Shown here one piece after another: positions 46,766 through 56,862 of a stretch of 64,000 bases of DNA. Made by a program: the position numbers and the translations under genes. The stretch comes from Bog-756 sp963824645 (GTDB lineage Bacteria; Actinomycetota; Acidimicrobiia; Acidimicrobiales; RAAP-2): positions 434,001-498,000 of the forward strand of contig CAWGQC010000005.1 in NCBI GenBank assembly GCA_963824645.1, read 5' to 3'. Position 1 is the first letter of the stretch; each line of letters opens with the position of its first letter. The notes under the pieces are model-generated. The model saw only the letters and a program-made list of their open reading frames with translations, had not been told where the DNA came from and searched no databases.

Positions 46766-47152
46766 TCATCGTCCATGTATGTACTCCCCCATCTCATCGA
46801 GGAATTCCGTAGTATGAGCGGCCAGGGCGGTGAGGCGATCAATGGACGCCTCAAGGATGTGCGCTTGGTTGTCCCCGTCGAGGTCCATCTCGATAGTGAG
46901 GACGATGAACCCTTAGCGCCCAGCGATTACCTCGAACTGATCAGCTAACAGCGCTTCCCTGCACGGATTGACCGCAAGCCACTGCCGCAATTCTTGGACA
47001 GCGGAGCGGATTAAACCGACCTCTGCCGGCTCCGCCGACCCAGTCGAAAACAGCCGCAATGCAACTCTCGTTCCGTCCACGATGGCTCGAACCCAGGTGA
47101 CAGCCCCATTGAGCCACGTGAGCTCATCGTCAACATTGTCCTCTTGATTCAT
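46766..47152 (-). pseudogene. small hypothetical protein interrupted by an in-frame TAA
   Basis: From ATG 47152 (GGGGGG a few bases upstream) one frame encodes 79 residues starting MNQEDNVDDELTWLNGAV and ending QFEVIAGR, with TAA at 46913. In the same frame, seven codons later, ATG 46888 opens a further 40 residues (MDLDGDNQAHILEASIDRL to EMGEYIHGR, stop 46766). The second part looks coding and acidic. This could be one 128-residue protein broken by a nonsense codon, or two adjacent small genes. No family is recognised. Confidence 0.35.
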
Positions 47153-47176
47153 TTCGCCCCCCGGGGTCGACCTCAA

Positions 47177-48086
47177 TCTGTCACGGGCAGTCAGGCTGAG
47201 GGATTCATCACCTGGTCAAAATATCTCGATGCCGGCTCTAGCCTGAATTACTGAACAGGCTCGGCCGATGGCGTTTGATCACCGCCGCCCGCTCTCGAAC
47301 AGACGAAGCCGTTATATAGATATAGAGATCACATGAGACTTCCTCGCCTGGTTTCATGGCCTATGTTCCGTAAAACCGTAGCTGCCTTTGCCGGCGCTTC
47401 GGAAGTCAAGGGGGTCTGGGGTCCCTCGCTGAAAGGTGAGGTCCGCCAATCTGAAGGCGCCTAACATCATCACTGTCGGAGAGGCCCCCTGAACCTCAAG
47501 ACTATTTGCAACCGGTGCCTGTCACTGGTTGGCCTGCCTGACGTCAACATTCTGGACGCTCAGGACGCTACGCTGGGCCGCCCTGAGGGTGCATGTGGAA
47601 CTGACCCCTCGGATTCAGGATTGTCCCGGATAAGAAGTGCTCGGCTCACGTAAAGGATCCCCAACCGATCGAACCGGTGAACATCTCGATGCCGGGTCGG
47701 CCGATGCATCTCGTCTGGCTGAAGCCCCGGTTCCGGTGCCTGGAATCGAGCTGTCCGACCGTGTCGAGGACCGAGGACGAGCCCCAGATCGTTTCGTCTC
47801 CATCGAGTAGTTTGGTGCGTTGTGGCGGACCGATCGAGTCGGCTGGGATCTCGACGGGTGTCGATGGTGGATCGGTGTCCAGAGCTGACGCGACGTGGCC
47901 CCACGAGCCGATACACTGCCGGGCGTGCTGGTCTCGGTTGGAGGCTGCCGTTCCGGTCGCTCTCGCCACCCGAGCCTGGTGCCGTCGGATGCGAGTGCCG
48001 GGGCAAACTAGTGATGCCTGGACGTCGGCAAACCAGAATCAATCCCAGCTGATCTGAGAGACAGGGTCACGGGGGGCAAACACGGC
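47177..48086. other. Gene-poor region with insertion-sequence remnant
   Basis: About 900 bases without an intact gene. The only recognisable content is a decayed ISL3 transposase N-terminus (separate entry). The part before 47440 is AT-richer and shows nothing else I can support. Confidence 0.5.
47480..47820 (+). mobile_element. Decayed ISL3-family transposase remnant
   Basis: Reading across frames, the plus strand shows LKTICNRCLSLVGLPDVNIL, then LRVHVELTPRIQDCP, then DKKCSAHVKDPQPIEPVNI and MHLVWLKPRFRCLESSCP with EDEPQIVS. Its order matches the N-terminal zinc-finger domain of the ISL3 transposase at 62002 (GCSECG, RPTRLVWHKFRWHC, EDEPSIAA). Several indels are present and no catalytic domain follows. 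It is much older than the copy at 61.9 kb. Confidence 0.6.
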
Positions 48087-49674
48087 ATGGAGATGATCAC
48101 TCGCGACAAAGCATCGGAGCTGACGGTCGCTCGTTCCCCCACCTCGCACACGCATTGGGCAGACCGACTCGATCGGCGCGTACTGATTACTCTGACTGTG
48201 GCCGGATTTGCTCTTCCTGTCCTTGCCTATCTCGGGTTCCTGCACCACTACGCCATCAACACCGTCGTCGGTGACCAGTTCGACGACGTAACCGTCATCC
48301 GTCAGTCGTATCTTCACGGATTCGACTGGAGTTCCTTGTGGGCTCAGCACAATGAGAACCGAATCTTCTTTCCCAATCTCATCGTCATCCTCCTCGCCCG
48401 GACCACTCACTTCAACGTGGAGCTCGAAGAGTACTTAAGTGCCGGCATGTTGATCGCGGCCATGTCGCTCCTCGTGATTGCAATGCGTCGGCGCTCCCCG
48501 ACCGTCCCCCTGCTGTACTACTGCCCTGTCTTCGCACTCGGCTTTTCGTTCGTGCAGTGGTCCAATACCACCTGGGGATTCCAGATCGCATGGTATATGG
48601 TCGTCTTGGCCCTGATCGTGGTGATCTATCTGCTCGACCGGCCACAGCTGACATGGTGGATCTTCGGCGCGGCGGTACTGACTGCGGTCGTTGGCAGTTA
48701 CTCGTCCAGCCAGGGTCTCCTGATCTGGCCCGCGGGGCTCATCCTTCTCTACCAACGGAAACGACCATATCCGTACGCAGTGGCTTGGATGGGAGCGGCA
48801 CTAGCCACGACTGCACTTCTATTTCCATCATTATCAGTCCCAGCCGGATGCCATAGGTTTGGGAATACGGAACTACCCAATACAGGCTCTCAAGATGTAC
48901 CTCTTCGCGCTTGGGGACGTTGTCGGGTTCCCAGTCAACTTCGGGCAGCGCGGCAACATTGCCATCCTGGCCCTCGGCGCCGTCATCTTCATCTTCGCCA
49001 TCGCCATACTTGTCCTCTACGGTCTCCATCGCAATGTCGAGGGCGGTAGCCCGATCGGTATTTCGCTGATCTGCGTCGGACTACTTTTCGCCGCATTGAT
49101 CACTGAAGGTCGATTCATTTTCGGCTACGTCGGAGCCAGTGCGTCCCGGTACACCACCATGGACCTCCTGGTTCCCATAGGGATCTACCTAACCGTCATC
49201 GCCCGAACGCGCCGAACCCTGCAAGTGCCGCCCTCGATGCAGCAGCTCAGCCCTGTGCCTGCAACAATGCTCCCCCTACCGCCCGCGCGTGCCTCAAGTC
49301 CGACGTCGACCACGCCGAACTTCTCAGCGCTCTGGGACCGGCTTCGTGTGTTGCCAGAAACCTTGAGCGCATGGGCCGACCGTTACGTACTTTCGATTGC
49401 GCAAGTAGTCATACTGGCCATCATCGTCTTACAGGTGGCGATTGGCCTTCCCAACGGCCTGCATGGGGCTCGCTCGAACTACGTTTACCAGGCTACAGGG
49501 GCCCACGTGTTGCTTACGATCAATCACCAGAGCGACGAGAGGGTGAGGGAGTATCTGTACGTATTCGAGTCGGCAGCTTTCATACGCCGTCAGGCCGCAA
49601 CTCTTGAGCACTACCACCTCAGCCTGTTTGCACCAGGAGCGAGTTCGTCGCCACGGACAGTGGGCAACCGTTGA
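48087..49674 (+). pseudogene. polytopic membrane protein of unknown family (one frameshift)
   Basis: About 530 residues with roughly nine hydrophobic helices, in two frames joined near 48820. The first frame has VLITLTVAGFALPVLAYLGF, then YAINTVVGDQFDDVTVIRQS and SSLWAQHNENRIFFPNLIV. The second has LKMYLFALGDVVGFPVNF and GRFIFGYVGASASRYTTMDL and a last helix VVILAIIVLQVAIGLPNG. The N-x-N-E-x-R-I-F-F-P block after helix 1 is typical of GT-C-like proteins of surface-glycan clusters, but I do not recognise the family. Start ATG 48087. Confidence 0.55.
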
Positions 49675-49966
49675 GAGCTTGGGTCGGACGGAGGGTTCTG
49701 ATCCCGAGCCGGCTGAGTTCCAAGTTCGCCGTCGGGGGCCGGCACGCCTAGTCGAAAGTCATCCTCGTCCTACTGCGGCTCGGTTGGATCCCGACGTTTT
49801 ACCTGCCGATCACCGCCATGAGCTAACGATCGGACAATGAATCTTCGTCAAGCTCATTATCCGTTCAAATTGAGGAATAGTTTGGAGAACGGGCGAACTC
49901 CAACCCTGCCAAGCGTGCGAGTAAGTCGGTTATCATTCCGGTTCAAGTGTGGGAAAGGGAGCAGTA

Positions 49967-51957
49967 GTGCGCAACTCGGTGGTGACCAGCCAACGCGCCG
50001 TCGGCTGTCATCTCTTGATGGTGCCCGTGGTGGCCTTCCTGATGGTCGTTTCAGTTCCTGATCCTGTTGCGATCGCGGCAACGCCGGGTACCACCACCAG
50101 CTCCTATTCGGTTAGCCCCAAGGTATTCGGGTGGGGATTCTGTTGGCCGCAGGCCCTAGCCGTTTTCGGAACCCACCTCTTTGTGGCCAACAAATTCGGC
50201 GACTCGGTCACCGAGCTCAACGCCAGCAGCGGTGGGCTGGTCAAGGTCATCTCGGGCCCGAGTTATCGCTTCGACGATCCCGTTGCCATCACGGCGGCGG
50301 CCGGCCACCTCTGGGTGGTCAATAACGCCAGTGGATCCGTGACCGAGATCAACCCCAACAGCGGTGGGCCGGTCAAGGTCATTTCAGCATCCGAGTTATC
50401 GCCTCCACCATCCGGCTGCCATCACGGCGGCGGCCGGCCACCTCTGGGTGGTCAATAACGCCAGTGGATCGGTGACCGAGATCAACCCCAACAGCGGTGG
50501 GCTGGTCAAGGTCATTTCCGGGTCCAGTTATCGCTTCCACCATCCCGTTGCCATCACGGCGGCGGCCGGCCACCTCTGGGTGGTCAATAACGCCAGTGGA
50601 TCGGTGACCGAGCTCAACCCCAACAGCGGTGGGCTGGTCAAGGTCATTTCGGGCCCGAGCTATGGGTTTGCCGATCCTGCGCCATCACGGCGGAGGCCAG
50701 CCACCTCTGGGTGGTCAATAACGCCAGTGGATCGGTGACCGAGCTCAACGCCAGCAGCGGTGGGCTGGTCAAGGTCATCTCGGGCCCGAGCTATGGGTTT
50801 GCCGATCCCGTTGCCATCACGGCGGCGGCCGGCCACCTCTGGGTGGTAAATAACACCAGTGGATCGGTGACCGAGCTCAACCCCAGCAGCGGTGCGCTGG
50901 TCAAGGTCATTTCGGGCCCGAGCTATGGGTTCTATAACCCCGACGCCATCGTCTCCGATGGCACTCGAGTCTGGGTAGCCAATGTGACGTCGCACTATAC
51001 CGGCGCCGGTAGCTCTCTCGCAGTGATCGACGCTTCCACAGGTGCATTCGTGAGGACCATCTCAGGTTCGAGCTACAGATTTCGTAGCCCAATTGGCATC
51101 GCGGCGGACGGGACGCATGTTTGGGTCGTCAATCAGTTCGGGAACTCGGTCTCCGAACTGGACGGCGAAGAGTGGGAAGCTCGTCAAAACCCTGTCTGGC
51201 CCTAGTTATGGCTTCAATCAGCCGATAGGAATCTCGGAGAAAGGGGCCAGCATCTGGGTGGCCAACCAGGGGGGGAATTCAGTAACCCAAATCAGCGCTA
51301 CGACAGGCGCCGTTGTCAAGATCATCTCGGGTCCGGGCTATGGATTCGATCAGCCCGATTCGATCAGTTCAGATGGCGCGCATGTCTGGGTACCCAACAG
51401 CACTGGGAACTCGGTGACCGAACTCAATGCATCTACGGGACAGCTGATCAATCTGGACTCGGATCCGAGCTTCGGCATTCGGGATCCATGGGCCGTCAGC
51501 TCAGACGGGCGAGACGTGTGGGTAGCCAATTTCAAAGGGAACTCGGTCACCGAGCTGAAGGCCAGAGACGGTTCGCTCGTCAGGGTCATCCGGGGGCCAG
51601 CCTTTCGATTCGTAACTCCGGCCGCCATTTCGTCCGACGGGTCCCACGTCTGGGTGGCGAACGGCCTGGGCCAGTCAGTCACCGAGCTGAATGCACAAAC
51701 TGGTTCACTGGTGAAGGACATCGCCGGTACCGCGCTACCAGTTCGACAGCCCCGACGCCATCGTCTCGAACGGAAGGCGTGTATGGGTGGCGAACTACAT
51801 GAATCAATCAGTCACCGAACTGGACGGGACGACGGGAAAATTGGTGAGGGTGGTCACCAAGGCGAGCGGTTCCGACGCCATCACGGCGGACCGGACCCAA
51901 GTATGGGTGGCGAACTACTTCGGTCAGTCGGTCACTTCGTTCCTGGTCGACCGCTGA
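49967..51957 (+). pseudogene. secreted beta-propeller protein with tandem 132-bp repeats and frameshifts
   Basis: GTG 49967 (AAAGGGAG upstream) opens a signal peptide (HLLMVPVVAFLMVVSV) and about 13 repeats of 44 residues with the core HLWVVNNASGSVTELN followed by SGGLVKVISGPSYGF. These are YVTN/NHL-type blades, so the mature protein should form one or two outside propellers. Five copies at 50287-50815 are nearly identical in DNA, with spacings of 133, 132, 131 and 132 bp. The +1 and -1 indels cancel, so only two repeats are read out of frame. Later copies have diverged and show more indels near 51165 and 51735. The protein ends FLVDR. Confidence 0.65.
50287..50946 (+). repeat. Tandem 132-bp repeats
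   Basis: Start points of the shared CATCACGGCGG block are 50287, 50420, 50552, 50683 and 50815. The copies differ at few bases. They encode the 44-residue propeller blade of the surrounding gene. Near identity at the DNA level indicates recent amplification or gene conversion. Confidence 0.8.
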
Positions 51958-52055
51958 ATCGACCAGGCGATGAGGTGTCGCCATAGGGTGGGTGCATCGG
52001 TACTCGAAGCTGATCCACACAATCGGCTCTTAGGGTCGCACGGAGGACGCCAGTC

Positions 52056-53363
52056 GTGACCAGCTCTCCCCAGCCGAGCCGACCGGAGTTAGAGGTCGAC
52101 AACGCTGAAGTTCCGGATTTGCCCGAACATTCGGCCCGCGTTAAGTACCGGACGATCGAGCAATCGTTCTCCCCCAGACACAACAGCCTGAACTTCATTC
52201 GCCTGGTCCTAGCAACCACAGTCGTCGTCGATCACGCGGTGGGGCTAGGCGGATTCAGCGACCCGTTTGCTCAGCTCGGGCCGTTGTCCGTCTACGGTTT
52301 CTTTGGAATCAGTGGTTACCTGATCGCGGCGAGTGCTGCTCATAACAACGTTGGGCGCTTCCTGTGGCAAAGGGTGCTGCGCATATTTCCGGCCTTTTGG
52401 GTGTGCCTGATCCTCACCGCATTTCTCTTCGGACTCCTCGCGTGGATCCATCAGAATCCCAACCTCGGACTGTCGTCCTATCTGCGTGCGCCACTCGGCC
52501 CCCTGGATTATATTCGCCGGAACTTTTGGCTCCGGATAGATCAACCGGGTATCGCCAACACGCTGAAGGGAGTCCCGTTCGGATCGGATTGGAATGGCTC
52601 GCTTTGGAGTCTTTTCTATGAGTTCCTGTGTTACCTGATGCTGGCTCTGCTCGCATTGTTCGGAATACTTCGCCACCGCTGGATCGTCGCCGTCCTGGCC
52701 GCCGCTGCCTGGGGGGCGGAGCTGATCATCACGTGGAATTCGGCCTTGAACGCGCAGATCAATATTTTCACGGCGACCGATGCAACCCGCCTCCTTCAGC
52801 TCGTACCCATTTTTCTGGCTGGCACCCTTCTGTATCTCTATAGGGACAAGGTTCCAGACTCGGTTTGGTTGGCTGCCGCATCCGCAGTTCTTGTTGGACT
52901 CAGCTTTATCATTCCACTCGACGGCAGGGATCGTGAATTCGGCCTCACGCTCACGAACGTCTTCGCTCCGGCGTTGGCATACCTCATGATATGGCTCGGC
53001 ATTCATTTGCCGCTCTACAAAGTGGGGGTCCGCAACGATTACTCCTACGGGATATACATCTACGGTTATCCGGTAACGCAATTATTGGCGGTGTGGGGTG
53101 TCTACCGCTGGGGTGTCGTGGGCTACACCTCCACTGGTCGTGCTTCTCACCACCCTGTTTGCTGTCGGCAGCTGGTGGTTGATCGAAAAGCATGCACTCC
53201 GTCTGAAGAAGATTCGACTCACGAAGCCGTCCGCGTCCGCGGGACCAGGTTGCCCTTCCACCATGCGATGGAGAATCCCGACGGAGTCATTGGTAGCTAC
53301 TTTCTGTGTTGCAACGCGGTTGACGTGGGCTGGGCAGTTCGGAATCGGCGGTGCGGGGGTTGA
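52056..53363 (+). CDS. acyltransferase-3 family membrane protein (frameshift near the 3' end)
   Basis: About 430 residues with ten hydrophobic helices. The family features are SLNFIRLVLATTVVVDHAVG (catalytic His region), YGFFGISGYLIAASA, VLRIFPAFWVCL and LWSLFYEFLCYL. There is no SGNH domain. Near 53128, within the last helices, the frame shifts: the adjacent frame has LVVLLTTLFAVGSWWLIEKHALRLKK, the expected last helix and tail, while the main frame becomes an unrelated run ending at 53363. True end is therefore uncertain (53250-53530). Likely O-acylates a surface polymer. Confidence 0.7.
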   Translation: MTSSPQPSRPELEVDNAEVPDLPEHSARVKYRTIEQSFSPRHNSLNFIRLVLATTVVVDHAVGLGGFSDPFAQLGPLSVYGFFGISGYLIAASAAHNNVGRFLWQRVLRIFPAFWVCLILTAFLFGLLAWIHQNPNLGLSSYLRAPLGPLDYIRRNFWLRIDQPGIANTLKGVPFGSDWNGSLWSLFYEFLCYLMLALLALFGILRHRWIVAVLAAAAWGAELIITWNSALNAQINIFTATDATRLLQLVPIFLAGTLLYLYRDKVPDSVWLAAASAVLVGLSFIIPLDGRDREFGLTLTNVFAPALAYLMIWLGIHLPLYKVGVRNDYSYGIYIYGYPVTQLLAVWGVYRWGVVGYTSTGRASHHPVCCRQLVVDRKACTPSEEDSTHEAVRVRGTRLPFHHAMENPDGVIGSYFLCCNAVDVGWAVRNRRCGG

Positions 53364-53683
53364 GCAATCGGAACCACATGCTCCACGCTTCTCGATAGAA
53401 AATCCCGGGGAGGTTCAAACGGAGTGTTCGAAGTCGACCGTCGTTGCGGTACATCGAGATCAGGGCCGAGTAGCACAGGGCAGGTCACGAGGTCCGAAGC
53501 CGCTGTATCCATGGCCCTGCGCGAAGTGACGTTTGACTGGCCCGGACGAACGATCCAGAACCTCTACCGGGTGATCAGCTCAGCCACAATCGGGTGGTGG
53601 ATCCCCGGAACTAGACCACTCGGAGGACTTCGTCCGCGTCTCGCCGCTGAAAGGAATGGCAAGCAGGGCCCGAGAGTCTTCGC

Positions 53684-53689
53684 TACAGT
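53684..53689 (+). promoter_or_regulatory. -10 element for the small membrane protein gene
   Basis: TACAGT ends six bases before ATG 53696, with no ribosome binding site, matching the leaderless layout seen elsewhere here. Confidence 0.4.
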
Positions 53690-53695
53690 CTTGCT

Positions 53696-54022
53696 ATGAA
53701 ATGGATTTGGGTCATCCTTCTTGCAATAGTCGGAGTTTTGGCTGCAATCGTGGCCATCGAGTACTTCGTCGTACCGATCCACTCGCTACCTAGCTATATC
53801 CCGGGATATCACCACCACAGGCGGGGGCACTATCACAAACGAGGTGCGATCGCCGCGCTGATCGCGATCATTGCTCTCGGTGGGGCCGGTTACCTGGCCT
53901 ACAGATTCTCGAGAAAGCCGTCATCTGGTCTTGATCCCACACCGCCTCCGACTTCCGATGGTCCGTCAACGGAGGGCCTTCCTTCAGGACCACCTGCGTC
54001 GGGCGAATCCCAAGCCGGCTGA
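53696..54022 (+). CDS. small membrane protein with a His-rich loop
   Basis: A 108-residue protein with two helices: WVILLAIVGVLAAIVAIEY at the start and GAIAALIAIIALGGAGYLAY in the middle. Between them is a His- and Arg-rich loop (YHHHRRGHYHKRG). The last 35 residues are rich in P, S and G and probably disordered. No family is recognised. The loop may bind metal or polyanions. It is an isolated gene with its own likely promoter. Confidence 0.65.
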   Translation: MKWIWVILLAIVGVLAAIVAIEYFVVPIHSLPSYIPGYHHHRRGHYHKRGAIAALIAIIALGGAGYLAYRFSRKPSSGLDPTPPPTSDGPSTEGLPSGPPASGESQAG

Positions 54023-54451
54023 ACCTGCGGGTCTGGACAAGAAGATCGTCTTGTCCGCCGAATAAATCTGGCTCACTGCGCTGATCACCTTGATCCAACG
54101 TGGGTCCTGACCACGAATTCGGGGGGTGCACAGCCTTGGTTCTCCTGGCGGAGGATTGAGCGGATCGTTCAGGACGCACATCGCACTGGTCTAATCGTGA
54201 TCTGCAAGGCTCAGGGCTTCTGACCCACTGGGACAGTTCAAAATCGCGCCCTGAAGGGACCTTTCGAAGGTGTGCTCCTATAATTCCTCTTCCCGCGTGA
54301 GAGATGATCGAGAGCAATGCATGGAGGATGGGCGTTCAGTTTCGCAGCACCACGATATGGGTTTAATGATCAGCATATTGGGGGATTCAGAGGCGCATCG
54401 ATCTGGCGCTGAATGTCGTCTCTTTCCAAGAACTGTCCGCCTCCACAAGCC
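54023..54451. other. Intergenic region, no gene recognised
   Basis: About 430 bases before the second acyltransferase-SGNH gene. Short frames on both strands show no coding character I can support. A CTATAAT-like sequence near 54278 could be a promoter. Confidence 0.4.
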
Positions 54452-56501
54452 ATGACCCTGGCAACCGATCACGAGACTCCCGCCGGCGGCGAGGCGGGCT
54501 CGGCCCCCGGCGACCGCCCCTTCCGTCCAGATGTCCAGGGCCTCCGTGCCATCGCGATTCTCTTGGTGGTCCTCTTCCATGCCGGGGTTCCCGGGATCAC
54601 GGGTGGATACGTCGGTGTAGATGTCTTCTTCGTTATTTCTGGCTTTGTGATAACCGGACTTCTGCTCAGAGAGCGGTCGACAAGTCGACGCTTGTCCCTT
54701 CTGAACTTTTACGGACGTCGGGCACGGCGCATCATTCCCGCAGCAAGTCTGGTCCTCGTCGTCACCGTCGTCGCCGTATTCTTCTATCTCGGTTCCTTTA
54801 CCGGACACCAGACGGCCATCGATGGCCAATGGGCCTCGCTGTTCCTCGCCAACCTCCACTTTGCGGCTTCTGAAACGAACTACCTCGCTTCGCAGAGTCC
54901 CCCTTCGGCGCTCCAAAACTACTGGTCATTGGCTGTCGAAGAGCAGTTCTACATCGTCTATCCCCTCATATTCCTCGTCGTGTTGCGGCTAAGAGTCCGG
55001 ATCTCAGTTCGTCAGCGCCTCGTAGCACTCCTCGTCATCGTGATTGTGAGCTCCTTTGCCTTTTCCGTTGTGTTCACCTCCATCAACGCACCAAGTGCGT
55101 TCTTCTCGCCCTTGACGCGAGCATGGGAATTGGCGCTCGGAGGACTCATCTCAGTCCTCAGCAACGACCTTCGGCGGATTCCGCAATTCATTGCATCCCT
55201 CATGACGTGGGTGGGGCTCGCCGCCATCGTGGCCGCAAGCCTCTTGTTCACATCGGCAACCGAGTACCCGGGGGCTCTCGTGGCCGTACCGGTATTGGGA
55301 GCCGGCTTGATCATTGCGGGAGGATCCGCTGAACCGGCTTGGGGAGCTGAATCGTTGCTACGAAAGCGACCGTTTCAGCTCCTTGCCCTCATCTCATACT
55401 CGTTGTATCTGTGGCACTGGCCCATCCTGATCATTGCGACCCAGGATCGTGGCGTGTCGATGTTGCCGGTCTGGGACAACATCCTGTGGCTCCTGGTCGC
55501 CACTGCCGCGGCGATCGTGACCTACCGAGTTTTGGAGAATCCTGTACGTCACTCGCGATTCCTTGGCCAATCGACAATGGGCCAGCATCGCGGTGGGTGC
55601 TCTTCTTATCGCCGGGTCCTTTGCGGTAGCGACATTTGAGCGGGCGAGACCGGCGGTGGACCTCGGTGTTCTGGCTGCGGCTACACCAGGCTCGATTTGT
55701 CATTCGCCCCCTTCTCGCATGGTGTCGAGCCTAAGAGAGACATACGGATCGAGTAAAGGTCACATGACATCGGCGTCGGGGCAGCTTCAGACGGTGCTCG
55801 TGATAGGTGATTCGACGGCATGCACACTTCTTCCCGGACTCGAGGCCGTCGGGCCGTCATTTCGTTTGCGCTTCATCAATGGAGCCGTCATCGGTTGCGG
55901 GATTGTAAGCGGCGAACTTCCACCTTCGCCTTACGTCTCCACCTCGTACACGAAACAGTGTCAGGGGCAGGCCGATAGCGCAGAATTGCAGGCTCTTGAG
56001 CGCTACCACCCGAGCATCGTGGTGTGGGCAAGCACGCAGGAGCACAGCCCCATAGTCGTCAATGCGGCGACGGGGAGCAAGGTGCTGGCATCGGGATCAT
56101 CGGAGTGGCGATCCGTTTTGCGTCATCGGATAGAGCTTCGGTACAGCAGTTCGCTTCTATAGGTGCAAAGGTGATTCTTGTGCTCGAACCGCCTGAAGTC
56201 CATGCAGGAAGTCAAACCAGACCGACTTCGACTGATGATGCCTATGCAGCAGATGAATGCACTGCTAACTCACGTAGCGGCGAGTGATCCGACACCATGT
56301 CGGCCTCGTCGATCTTCAGTCCCGGGTGTGTCCGTCGGGCCCGCCGTGTCCCTACGTGGTTGAGGCCTATGAACTCGAAGACCAGGCAACCCGGCCCAGA
56401 CTCTTCGGCCTGATGACCTTCACTATCTGCCAGCCGGGTCGCTGTGGGTAGCGAGATGGCTTGTTCCACGGATAGCAGCCGAGGCAAAGAGGACGGGATA
56501 G
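54452..56501 (+). pseudogene. OafA-type acyltransferase with SGNH domain, paralogue of the 6846 gene (frameshifted 3' half)
   Basis: The acyltransferase half is intact to about 55560: FRPDVQGLRAIAILLVVLFH, GYVGVDVFFVISGFVITG and SYSLYLWHWPILI. The SGNH half is spread over frames. VLVIGDSTACTLLPGL is the nucleophile block, and the Asp/His block RPDDLHYLPAGSLWVARWL near 56410 closes the domain, with the stop at 56501. Frame changes occur near 55560, 56135, 56290 and 56405. The protein would have about 680 residues, close to the intact paralogue (728). An upstream ATG at 54413 is an alternative start. Confidence 0.7.
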
Positions 56502-56862
56502 TACGCCGACGGAACGGTTGTCCTACACAGGGTCGGTCCCGATGCTCAATCCCAGCGGAAACGATGAGTGGATCCACCCCCGATAGATTGCAGGTCCGAC
56601 CTCTCCGTCGATTGATCTTCATCTCACGAGGCGAGCTCTATGGTCAAGGACGTCGCTTACCACCAGCCTCTTCGCACTCGTCCCCTTGAGGGCCTCGGGC
56701 CGCTGGGAACCTCTGAACGACTGTCGCCTATTGGCGGTGAGCCGTAGCCGGGTCGCGCTGGCTGTCATTGTCAGACGGAAGCACGCAGCGGAAAAGCTCG
56801 CCAGAGCGATGATCCATTTAAATGCGGGGCGAGCGGGGCGTGTCTTCTGCCACCGGTCAATA
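56502..56862. other. Intergenic region, no gene recognised
   Basis: About 360 bases between convergent genes. No supportable frame. A 15-mer GCGGGGCGAGCGGGG at 56824 also occurs at the ISL3 end near 61902. Confidence 0.4.

Noticed and set aside
50287..50946. Regular 132-bp repeats considered as a CRISPR-like array
   Set aside because: Units are contiguous, lack spacers and encode propeller blades; no cas genes nearby.
56824..56838. 15-mer GCGGGGCGAGCGGGG shared with the ISL3 end at 61902
   Set aside because: Too short and GC-simple to call an IS remnant; flanking bases differ.
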